The translations under genes and the position numbers were made by a program. A stretch of 64,000 nucleotides of DNA from Curvularia sp. ZM96 (taxonomy: Eukaryota; Ascomycota; Dothideomycetes; Pleosporales; Pleosporaceae), in the NCBI GenBank assembly GCA_022457065.1, contig JAJGBQ010000004.1, positions 2,604,001 through 2,668,000 of the forward strand, given 5' to 3'. The number at the start of each line of letters is the position of its first letter. Within the stretch, counting starts at the first letter, position 1. Shown here one piece after another: positions 32,100 to 41,940 of the stretch. A model generated the notes under the pieces. It was not told the DNA's origin and did no database searches. It was given only the letters and a program-made list of their open reading frames with translations.

Positions 32100-33098
32100 C
32101 TAGGATCCAGCCGATGTCTTCTCTTCAGTGGAAGTCACTCTCCGCTTCTCCATGAGGTTCTTTTCATGTCGGGCCTGATCGATGGCTGAACGCTGGGCAA
32201 TGCTATCATCATGGCTCCGCCACACAATGTTGGTACCCTCTGGCAGCCTAAGAACACGCCGGATCGTGTCCCGGATCTTGACGTTTTTCACTCCGTCGCT
32301 CTTTGTCCAGATGCTGAAAACATCTTCACCACTTCGTACGCTCAGGACAAAGCCGCAAAATTCATCCCCGGCGTCCAGGAACTGATCCCCGACAAGAGCA
32401 AGCAAAAGGTCTTCCCAGTAACGGTCTGCAACGCCCTTTTTCAGGCGCATGATCCATTTTCCACCTCGTTTATTCTCGTCATCCTCCCAGACTGGTCGTA
32501 TGCCTTGCTTGAAAACATGATAGTCAGAAACGGAGGGCAGACTCGAAGGGCGCTTGAGATGAGAGAAGACTCTCCAGAATTCTTGAGCCGTGCTGAATCG
32601 GCAAAGCGGGACAATCGACTTTTCATAGTCGACGTTCTTGGCCGTGGGCGGGCGGTACCAAACCGCCCAAGTATACTTGAGCGGCCACGGCGCGCTAAAG
32701 TCTGGTGGCGCGGACGGGCTCGCAGTATTTTCTGGTATTGACGCTGTTGTTGTAGGCTCCTTGCGTATGCTATTGACCACCTTGCTCGCGGGCTTGTCCT
32801 TCTTGTCAGAAGGTGTTGATGGCGCCGTAGACGACATGGCTGCAGCTTTAAAGTCAAAGGCTGTCCCTGGTGTCTTGGGCGTTTTGGCTGCGGAACCAAA
32901 GGAGGCAAACGCGCCTGAACCCAGGCCAAAGGCAGAAGAGCCGCCCGTGGTTGGCGACGCGAGCCCGCCTGGTGTCAATGGAGGAATGGCGTTGAAAGGG
33001 TTTCGGCCGCCGTGGGACGAGTCGCCACCAAAGCGTTTGGTCGCGGAAACGGTGCGCTGGTGTGGTTCGGATTTATCGTTGTTTTCTGAATGCGACAT
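32100..33098 (-). CDS. Translation initiation factor eIF4E, class II (4EHP/eIF4E2-like)
   Basis: A single exon encodes 332 residues. A Ser/Thr/Gly/Pro-rich N-terminal extension of about 140 residues precedes the cap-binding fold: WPLKYTWAVWYRPPT, FSTAQEFWRVFSHL, DYHVFKQGIRPVWED, RGGKWIMRLKKG, DRYWEDLLLALVGDQF and the RKDGDRIAVWT-equivalent VRSGEDVFSIWTKSDG. The first cap-stacking position reads in a TWAVWY context with divergence usual for class II. Such factors bind the mRNA 5' cap and often repress or specialise translation. The start ATG is followed by a hydrophilic sequence without a targeting signal. Confidence 0.9.
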   Translation of the reverse strand: MSHSENNDKSEPHQRTVSATKRFGGDSSHGGRNPFNAIPPLTPGGLASPTTGGSSAFGLGSGAFASFGSAAKTPKTPGTAFDFKAAAMSSTAPSTPSDKKDKPASKVVNSIRKEPTTTASIPENTASPSAPPDFSAPWPLKYTWAVWYRPPTAKNVDYEKSIVPLCRFSTAQEFWRVFSHLKRPSSLPSVSDYHVFKQGIRPVWEDDENKRGGKWIMRLKKGVADRYWEDLLLALVGDQFLDAGDEFCGFVLSVRSGEDVFSIWTKSDGVKNVKIRDTIRRVLRLPEGTNIVWRSHDDSIAQRSAIDQARHEKNLMEKRRVTSTEEKTSAGS

Positions 33099-35091
33099 GG
33101 ATAGGGAGAGCTTGCTGGTGCTGTTGGAAGCGGGTCAGTTTGGATAGTCAGGCAAAGGTGCGGGGGTGCGAGCGAGCGTACTTGGAGCGCCGAGTCCAAA
33201 GATTGTCCCTGTTGTCCATTGGCAGCGGCGGCAAGTGGGTAAATAATACAAAAGAAGAAGGGCAGGGTATCCAAAAGCGGAGTGGGCGTGGTGTGGGAGC
33301 GAGTAGTCTACGAGCGGGCGGGACAAGGACCAAAGTGCTTTTGGGTATATGCGGGGGTGTAAACGTGCGACGGGTTTGGTCGTGGAGCGGACAAAGGGCG
33401 GATATGGGCGGTTGGATGATGTGATGATACAGTGGTGTGTGGAGAAGAGGGAATGCGTGGGATTGTTGTGCGCGGTGGGATGTGTGGAATGCAATGCTGG
33501 ATAGTGGAGCGTTCTGAGAAAACGTTTGAGAGGTTGGCACTTGCAGCTCAGGCGCGCGCCTTCCGCGGTAAGGCTGGCGGCTTAGTCATCTGCCAAGGCC
33601 GACAATCTCTTCTTTACTCGCGCGCGTTCCGGCCGACTTCTCTTCTTCTTCAACACCGGCCTTTGACTCGTATCAACTGCCAGCTCGACACCTCCCACTC
33701 AGCTGGCAACTCGGATAACTGGCCCAGAACGAGCCAACCTCTTCTAAAACCATCATCACGAGGGCCGCTTCCGCGGCTTCCATGATGCGGTGATGACCTG
33801 AAAGCAGGGACATAATTTTGTCACGCGCGCGACGCGTTTGAGACGGCAGCTGTTTTTGCGCAGTATGCGTCTCCGTGTGTTTTTTTCTTGTATGTGTGCC
33901 ACCCTGGTTCTTGTTGCACGGTAGCTAGGGATGAGGGTCCTCTGGACCACTTCTGGTAGTCTGAGTCTCAGCCAGATGTACACTATTGCGAAAGCGATTT
34001 CTTGGTTGAGCATGAAGTTTCAAGGCAAAGTCTGAAGCAGTCGGTGCTGTGTTGTGTGGTGAAAGGCTTGCTTGAGAAGGTGTGCTAATAGGTGATTGCC
34101 CAGCAGTCCCCCATCCAGAGTGAAGCCATGGCGCTCACACGAAGCGCATCAGCAGCAGCACGTCTTGGTGGTGCACCGTTGCAACCCAAGGCCGCGAAGC
34201 ATTGCATGGAGGGTGGGGAGTCATGCAACAGTATTGGTGACGGCGATTCGATGGCTCGGTGATGGAGTACAGTAGCCTGGCGCTATTATGCCTCAGCCGC
34301 CATGCTGGCCATGTCCAGGGAGGGTTGTCGACAACCGGAAAGAAGGTTTATAGACAGACGACGGACCAGATAGTCAGCATCTCGTCGCTCCAAGTAGACG
34401 CGTGCATGCCCCCTCACGTGCGCCCCTCGGGTTTGCATGTGATTGCTCCGGCGAGGGCTGCTTGATTGGGGACGCGATACATCTGGCGGCCAGCACAACT
34501 ATGTGCCGGACATGCAGCATCGCAGACGCCGGGCGTGATGCCCAAGGTATGTGGGCCATACATACAGTGTGGAGCCATCATGACTTGTTCGCTTCTCGTC
34601 ATGGATCTGCGCCCCAGTGATGTTCGCAGCGCCGGGCTGGAGAATCGCCTCATGGGGCATACACACATGCTAGTGCGGCCGCATCCGCATCTGACAGAAA
34701 TGTCGCGCAGCAAAGACAAGCGCGTTAAGCCCAGCGCCGCCCCTGCAGGCCACGGCAGTCAACTGCGAGTGCGCGCTGCGAGCGGGGGGCTGTCAAACAA
34801 AGGTCCCGCCGACGTCATCGCGCCGTGCCTTCTTCACCAGGACGCCCACCCCACCACACCGGACTGCGCTTTCCTCGGCGCCCTCACTAACCCGACCCCA
34901 TCGGTTCCTGCGCTGCATGCCTACTACAAAGCTCCCCTGCCCCCGCCGCCTCTTTGCTTTTCACTCCCGTCTTCCGCTCCCAACCCACAAACCCCCAGCC
35001 TCCCAGCGTCATCCTCCGCATCGTCTGTGACGTGCGACCAAACTCCTTCTCGCTGCACATTTAACATCACACCACTACCACCGCCGACGCA
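33099..35091. other. Divergent intergenic region of 2 kb, GC-rich to the right
   Basis: The interval lies between the starts of the eIF4E and Glc8 genes. Open frames occur on both strands because the right half is GC-rich, but none has conserved motifs or consistent splice signals. It probably holds two promoters and long 5' leaders. Confidence 0.45.
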
Positions 35092-35980
35092 ATGACGGCA
35101 CAATCGCCCCCGCTGCACTCGCCCACCTCGCATGCTGAGCGGCCCAAGGGTTCGTCCACAGCACTGCCCCGCTGTGCGACCACGGCGAGCTGACAAGCCC
35201 AGGCATTCTGAAGAACTCGAGTTCCTACCGCTCAAATTCGCACACGTCTCCTACACGCGATCTGCCGCCTGCCACGAGCCCAATCTCAGACCGCCCCCAG
35301 CTGGGCCGTGAGCTGTCGGAAAAAGAAATTGTGCTCGAGAACACGCTACGCAATGCGGGTGCTCACCGACGGTCCTCCTCCAACCCCCGCGGCCTGACGT
35401 CCCGCCGTCAATCAGGCGCAGACCCCTCTGGAGACGCCAGCCCACAGCTCAAGTGGGACGAGGCCAATCTCTACCTCAACGAGCAGAACCGCGACAGCAC
35501 CATGAAAATCGACGAGCCAAAAACGCCCTACGCCAAGCAATACGACCCCGCCGAGGACGAGGACGAGGTTGAAATGCTAAATGCCCAAGAGCTCAAGGTC
35601 GACGAGCTTGACAAGGCGAAACGCAAGCCAAAGATTGACGATATTCCCGAGTTCGACCTAGGCCAGCCCGAGCTGCAGGCGCGCCACTCACACACGCCCG
35701 ACAGCGAGAAGCGAGTCATTGTCGGCGAGGGCATGGACACAGATGAAGGCTACCACGGCGAGCTGCTTCCCAACGCGACCCAGGAGGAGAAGGAAAAGCA
35801 CCGCAAGTTTGAAGAGCTTCGTAAGAAACATTACGAGATGAAGAATGTCAAGGATCTGCTGGGGTAAGTGTCGTGGTTTGGCACCATGGACTCGAGTCAA
35901 GTCGAAGCTAACCGAGACTTAGCCACCCTGAAGATGCCGATGAAGACGAAGAAATGCCACCACGTCCCAACGGGCCATAA
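35092..35980 (+). CDS. GLC8: Protein phosphatase 1 inhibitor-2 homologue (Glc8)
   Basis: Exons 35092-35149, 35203-35863 and 35923-35980 encode 258 residues. The introns are 53 nt (donor GTTCGT, phase 1) and 59 nt (GTAAGT to TAG, phase 2). Conserved inhibitor-2 elements are in order: KGILKNSSSYR (the PP1-binding KGILK motif, created across the first splice), LKWDEANLYLNEQNRDSTMKI, the phosphorylation site KIDEPKTPYAKQYDP with Thr in PKTPY, and HRKFEELRKKHYEMKN. The acidic C-terminus (HPEDADEDEEMPP) comes from the third exon. It regulates PP1 (Glc7). In yeast, phosphorylation of the PxTP Thr turns it into an activator. The unusual GTTCGT donor is supported by the restored KGILK motif. Confidence 0.93.
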
Positions 35981-36298
35981 CGGTTGACGATATTGTTTCA
36001 TCTGGATTTTGCGGCATTGATGGAGTTCACGGGGATTTACCTAGTAAAAGGACGGCGCTGAAGGTTTGATGAGGATACCTCATTTTCCATAGTTAATTGG
36101 CTTCTAGCATGTATGACGAATGTGACGGTCGAACTTGTGTGCTTAGTATGAACTAGTCTGAGTGACCTGGTGCTGTATTTGTGTACGTAATTATGGTTGG
36201 CCCAATAACCCCGAGCATGCTTGCTACCCCCTCCCCAACATGAATCATCCCCCATGCTAGAAGTACCCAATAAAGAAACAACAAAAAGGTTATACCCC
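35981..36298. other. Convergent 3' intergenic region
   Basis: This 318-bp stretch lies between the Glc8 and aminopeptidase stop codons. Nothing is seen in it. Confidence 0.5.
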
Positions 36299-38182
36299 TC
36301 ACTTGAACTCCTGATCCACGCTCTCAAAGTTCTCCAAGAAGCTCTGGAACGTGAACACGCCCAGCCCAGGATCCAGACTACCCGTCGTCGCACGGATACT
36401 ATGCATACTCAACTGCGGGATACCGCAGTCAATTGCGCGGATACCTGTCGCAGCACTCAGCATAGGTCCCACGGTACCCCCGCTGCGGCTGTCGTTTCTG
36501 ATCTGGAAGACCTGGAGCTTAGGGTCCATCTTGCGGACGCCAACGTCGCGGTCGACGCAGCGCTGCAGGATAGCTGTTGAAACAGCATCAGTCGTCATGT
36601 GCGCATTTGAATCTGCCGACACAGCGGGACCCATGTTAAGGCGCGGAGAGTGGTTCTCGAGGTAAGCGTTGAGGAAGTTGGGGTTGACAGCGTGAATGAC
36701 GTCGCTGGAGACGAGGAAAGAGTTTGCGTAGGTTCTGCTGAGTGCGCTGCTGGTTTTTCCGCTGGCCGCGAATTCTTCGGCTATGCGCTCCATGATGCTG
36801 GGGAGGAAGTTGCCGCGGGCACCTTGGCGGAGGAGGGACCCGACTTCTTCGTCGTCGAAGAGGGCGACCATGCGGATTTGAGACGAGCTGGAGAGGGTGG
36901 GCGCGGAGTTGAGGAGGGCTTGCACAGCGGCCCACGAGCAGAGCTTATCGTCGATGCGGCCTGCGAAGATGAATTCTTTGTCTAGACCGCCGGTGCGAGC
37001 GGGTTGTGTGTCGAAGAGCTCGAGCTCCCAGTTGACAATGGTGGAGTCTAGATGAAAGTTAGAAACACATGTTCACGGGGGAAAGGATAGTAACGTACAG
37101 TCGGTGATGCCGAGTTCTTTGGAAATAGCCTTCACAAGCCTCTGGGGTTGAGTAGACGCAAAGGCACCTTCTCCACCAAGAACGCTGGCCTTGAACTCTT
37201 CACCATTCTCACTTGAAGAAGCTCCCAGATCACTGTTGTCTAGACCAATAATCGGCACCATCTGGGTCTCCTTGTTGAACGGTCCGTTGGCAGCAGAACC
37301 AAAATGCGGTGCCAGAGTCGGGATCTTCGCAATGGGCCAGTCCAGCTTGACAAGCTTAGTGACAATCTTTCCGTTCTCTTTGACGAGTACACGGCCACCG
37401 ATACCAAGGTCACGGTCCCACCAAGTATCACTGAGAGCACCCGCATATGGTGCTACACCGAGCTGCACATAGCCGGCCTTGGTGCGCAGCGTGGGAATGG
37501 GCTTCAACTTCGCAGTCAAAGCATCAATGTGTCCTGCGACAATTGCCGCGCCATTTCCAGACACGTATTTGTCGCCAACAGCAAACGCAATCAGCGAAGT
37601 CCCGTTGCGCTCGACATAGTATTTGCCTCCAGCCTTCAGCTCCCATGCATCCCGCTCGGATAGCTTCTTGTATCCGTCCTTCTCTAGATCCTTAGCCACG
37701 GCATCGACGGCGTGGAAGATGGTAGGGTTGTCCGTCATGTAATCGGTAAACGGCTTGGTGTAGCTTGCGGGATCCTCTTTGGCACGAGCGGGAACTGGAA
37801 TCCAGCAGTGCGAAGGCACAGGGCGAGGAGCCTCTGCTTCTTTCTCAGGTTGCTCAGCGGGGACCTCTGGGATCTTGGGAGGTACCGGCGGTGGGTTCTG
37901 TTGCCTTGCCGGTGGTGGGTAGTCATCGTAGGCGTTCATCAAGTCTGGGTAGGATGCTGCTACGCTGTGACGGTTGCTCAGGTCAGATGTGCCTTCTCGT
38001 ACCCTCCATGCTCTTCCTGATGCTGCTCTGTCCGGGCGTTGCATGTACGATAGCGACGCGGTAGTATGCGCGCGTCCCAGGACAACCGAAGACGAGTGTC
38101 GCAATGGGCGTGGCGGTGACGGGTCCGAGTAGAGATCAGCGTTAGAAGTCGCCTTGCGTAAGGCAGGGGGATTCTTGGTCAT
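36299..38182 (-). CDS. M18 aminopeptidase, vacuolar aminopeptidase I (Ape1/Lap4) type
   Basis: Exons 38182-37099 and 37047-36299 encode 610 residues. The 51-nt intron (GTACGT to CTAG) is phase 1. Metal and catalytic regions: VAGHIDALTAKLKP, DTWWDRDLGIGGRVL, FAGRIDDKLCSWAAVQ, ALFDDEEVGS, AVSADSNAHMT and CGIPQLSMHSIR. The HIDALTAKLKP and WDRDLGIGGR forms are closer to yeast Ape1 than to cytosolic aspartyl aminopeptidase. The N-terminal extension of about 110-150 residues is Ser/Arg/Pro-rich and longer than a usual Ape1 propeptide. In yeast Ape1 reaches the vacuole by the cytoplasm-to-vacuole pathway through its propeptide. Whether this one does is unknown. The start is the first ATG that gives the extended form. 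Confidence 0.88.
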
Positions 38183-39543
38183 GTTTGCAGTTTCACGTGT
38201 GTGTTCCAAGTTCTGTGCAAAGGGGACGGAGTGAGGAAGACGACGGTCGCGGAGGTGTTGTTGCGGTACAGTCAGGCTGGGGACGCCACATGTGAGGCGG
38301 AGCAGGAGCTCCCCAGATTCGGAAAGCCTCCGAGCTCATCGCCGCACCGTCAGTGCTTTCGGCCCCATTCGATCTGCACATCGCCCCAACATGGTCACGC
38401 AGGGTGAACTGCAATTGTTCGATAGCTTTCAAAGCTACATCGAGTACATTTAGTTTCTCTTCGATCGGAATATTCATGAGTGTGGCCTGAACAAGTTTGC
38501 TCCCATTCGACGCTCCTGGCGGATGAAGAGAGGCTTCGTTGCGTCCTAAGCCGACAATACTATAGCACAAAAAGAGTTCTTGTCAGTCTTGCTCGTCATG
38601 TTCAATAATTGAGTTCCGCTACGAAGATTCATGTTGCTATTTAGAAGAAAGCATCAACTGGTAAACTCCCATCCTCGCCAGTGTCTGCAAGTGCCTCACT
38701 ATCCACAATCTACTATAGTCTGGGCTTTCTTTCTATCCTTGTCTTAGATCGACTGCGATTCGAGCGAGTAACCAGTTTTGGTTTTCAAGAACTCTACCAA
38801 CCGGGTGGTCTTTTCAGTAAGATGCAATTCATGACTAAAATCCAGACATGCGTAACCCAGCCCTCTCAGCTGGGTATAAGGGTCTGGTACTCCTAGTTTG
38901 CCAGCCACCGGGTTGCTAATAAACTTTCGGAGAGGAAGATACGATATCAGGGTCCGCAGAGTTCATCTACGCTGTGTTCTGCGGCATTGTATAGGACTCC
39001 TCAGCCTTCGCTTACAGTAGTCTGCCTCAGCTCAACCTCGCCTATCTATTGCTCCTCAGCCTCCACTTAGTGTTCCTTGCCAAAACACTTCACTTATACA
39101 AATATCCTTGACTTTTAGGATGATGAAAAAAGAAAAAGAAAGAAAAAAAGAAAAGAAAGCAGTCAAGGACGCCTTAATGTCAATGCTAAGAGTAACCGGC
39201 CGTTTTCTTAAAGTCGTCTCGCTCCGTGACATGAAACTGGCCCCCGATGCGACAGAATTCGATTATCTAGACTGTGAAGTAGTGTTTGGCCGCAATTCCA
39301 GCTTTTCGACGACTCAAGGGTATACCCACGACGCCACAAGCGTTCCTCATGGCGCAACAGCTGAACACCACATCTCTAAGGAGCAAAGATCAACAAGGCT
39401 GAGTCTTTGAGCTTCAGCTGCACAACAGAGCTTCGTTGCCTATATTACCAGGCCACTATTCCATATCCTCGTCCAGATGTGGAATCTTAACTGACACAGC
39501 CCAGAAATTGCAGCCTTGGTTCTCAGCACTGAACTAGATCGTA
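38183..39543. other. Intergenic, with purine-rich tract
   Basis: No supported gene is present. An almost pure A/G tract lies near 39119-39161. A short frame through it (from an ATG at 39120) has low-complexity Lys/Glu sequence and is not convincing. Confidence 0.45.
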
Positions 39544-41018
39544 ATGGCCACGATTGCGCAGCCGCTACCTGATGCGCATGCGGAAAGAGGAGAGAAGTTT
39601 TTCTATTCTGTGGCACTCAAACAAGCTGCAAGAGAGCCCGCCAACGTTCATGTCGACAACATTTTTTCAACTTCGTTTCGATTCCTGGTCTGGCTTCGAT
39701 TTACCAGAAAACATGTCCCAATTACTTTTTTCTTTCTCAACTATATTATATGGTTGATTATCCGGTTATTCTCAATAATCTTGGGATGGTGTGGATGTGG
39801 TGACGGGAAATTCGCGAGCTCCGCAACTCTTCGCGATTTCATTCTAGTACGTCCTCTCTACCTTCACTTGTTTTCCCCACAGGATTTACAGGATAGCGAC
39901 CATTGACAGATGACAGCGATCTGTAATATCTTTAGCCGTCTCTGATGGAGAAACTGACTTGAACAATACAACGATAGGGGGTCGTAATAAAAAGACTGAT
40001 TATACTCGACGATGGAAGAAGGCTGTGTGGAGGACCTTCTGGCGGCTATATGCAGTTTTGACGTATGACCTAAAGGAATTCATCGATGATTATTGCGAAG
40101 CCTGGAAGCTATCAACCGATATCAAAAAGGAGTTCATTCTGTTCATCGACAACGGCGCTCGTCTAGCGATCCCCTGCTCCGGCTCTATAGATGATAAGGA
40201 CTTGTTGCAGCATGTTCGCGTATTCTATAATCTTTCGCGGGCACAAGGTGGCCTTTTCGAATTCTTTGGTACCAAGTCGAGTTTGAGGATCGACGTTGTA
40301 ACGGTAAGAGCTCCAGTGAATTCTAAGTTGATCCACACACTGAATCTCCCTCGCATCCAGCTCGTACAATCCCACGCTGTCGGTACGCGTGTGGGCCTGC
40401 CCCTGGCCCTGGGAAGATATGGCCCTTTTAGTCGACTGGTCCATTACTTTAAGGATCCTTCTAAGATGGCTGGTAGAACCGAACTTATGGAGAGACTCAT
40501 GAGTGAGGGTGTTCTTACCGAACCCGGAAGGCAGACGCATGGACTCAACATTGTTCGCAGCTGGGACCCCTACGTTACCAGTACAATTGTCATCATTCCG
40601 GTACTTTTCAGCTTGTTTGTTTCAATCACATGGGCTCTCGTTGCCTCAGCTTACTATAAAGCTGATATCAATACGAGCACTCAGACCGGCTTCACCATTG
40701 GAAGCTATGTGGTGACAGCAGGTGCGTATGGCCATACCAGTGTGCTTTTATTCATCGGCTTAGAACTAATCCAGTATAGGGGCTTTGCTTATCGCGTTGG
40801 TCGCGTTTCTTGACTCCAAATACGTTGCGAATGACGCAGTATCGAGCATCCTCTTGAGCAAGGATGAATCACCACCATCGTCATCAACGATTCTGAATAG
40901 AGTATCTTCACAAAACTCATCGCAACAATTCACTCCACAACGACAACCGTCACCAGCGTCGACGCCAGCTCCAGCGTCCACATCAACGCCCACATATCCA
41001 AACGGGGCAACTGTCTAA
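39544..41018 (+). CDS. Uncharacterised membrane protein, three exons, 448 residues
   Basis: Exons are 39544-39846, 39917-40721 and 40780-41018, with phase 0 and phase 1 introns. The first acceptor (GACAG at 39916) is the one that keeps the frame. A hydrophobic segment near residues 57-82 (TFFFLNYIIWLIIRLFSIIL) is followed by a large soluble domain containing EFIDDYCEAWKLSTDIKKEF and RLAIPCSGSIDDKDLLQHV. Near the end are two more membrane segments (VIIPVLFSLFVSITWALVAS and SYVVTAGALLIALVAFL, the latter made by the second splice). The tail is Ser/Thr/Pro/Gln-rich. I do not recognise the family. Membrane location is clear, function is not. Confidence 0.7.
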
Positions 41019-41940
41019 TTGCAACCAGAATCCATGGTTCCACATTAAACTACGCCGAAATATCAGTCTGTTGCGCCCATCCATGGACCTTTGAGAAGCA
41101 CACCAATTGGATGGGTAGTCCGAATGGAACGTGTGTATAATCGGAAGAAGTGTTGCCGTTAGAGGCACGTTCTATTCTGAAATGACTCTCTCCCAGCTGC
41201 TAGTAGTTTCTCTCAAGCGTTCCACAAAGACAAAGAGCATCTCCAATATCATCTAGTGCTCCCAGTTTATTTGTCGGACTCTGATTGCAGAATATTCGCC
41301 ACAAGTGCAGTCATATCATGACAAAGAAACGCGGCATTGAGAGCTTGAGTGCATAGTATGAGTAAGCCGCAGATAAAAAGGAGGAGTCGTACCCTACCAG
41401 TTCGGTTCTCCCGACGAGGCTTTTGCGGTTGCCATACTGGGTCTTTCGGACCTCGTCCAGCCTGATCACACCGAATAAAATATCTCTAGGCTAGGTAATA
41501 AGAGATACCGTATGCGAGAACTGCGCTACCTCGTCATGCCACGCCCCATTTCGATATAAAGGTATCCACATCATTTTCAGTCTGCAGCTTGTGATCATTG
41601 TCGCAGACAACATTGGATTGGCAAGGCTCCGAATTGTCGCCGATCGTTGCCTTGCGAGGGTCACAATGGCTCCATCCCGAAACCACCCCTCGATGCCGAG
41701 ACAAGCCACAGCGCGTGCTATGCCCAATTAGCAATGATTTCCAAGTTACGATGCCGTGTGTACCGCCCAAGGCATACAAGTCACCAGGTGGCTGTTCGTA
41801 TTTGACAGCTGAAATGCAGGTAGCCGCTGGGGGCGGGACGCAGCAAGGCTGAGTAGCCTTCCATTCCTGCATATAGAAGATTTTATTGTCGTTTCAATGA
41901 GTTACAATTCTGTTTCTTCCTTCAATATTGGTTCTACAAC
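41019..41940. other. Intergenic
   Basis: The interval lies between the membrane protein stop and the HET gene start. Short overlapping frames on both strands lack support. Confidence 0.45.

Noticed and set aside
34466..35095. Plus-strand frame of about 200 codons before the Glc8 gene
   Set aside because: GC-rich composition makes long frames by chance. There are no motifs, and a second frame overlaps it on the other strand.
39119..39161. Purine-rich tract with a Lys/Glu-rich frame
   Set aside because: Low-complexity sequence explains the open frame, and no splice partner or motif supports a gene.
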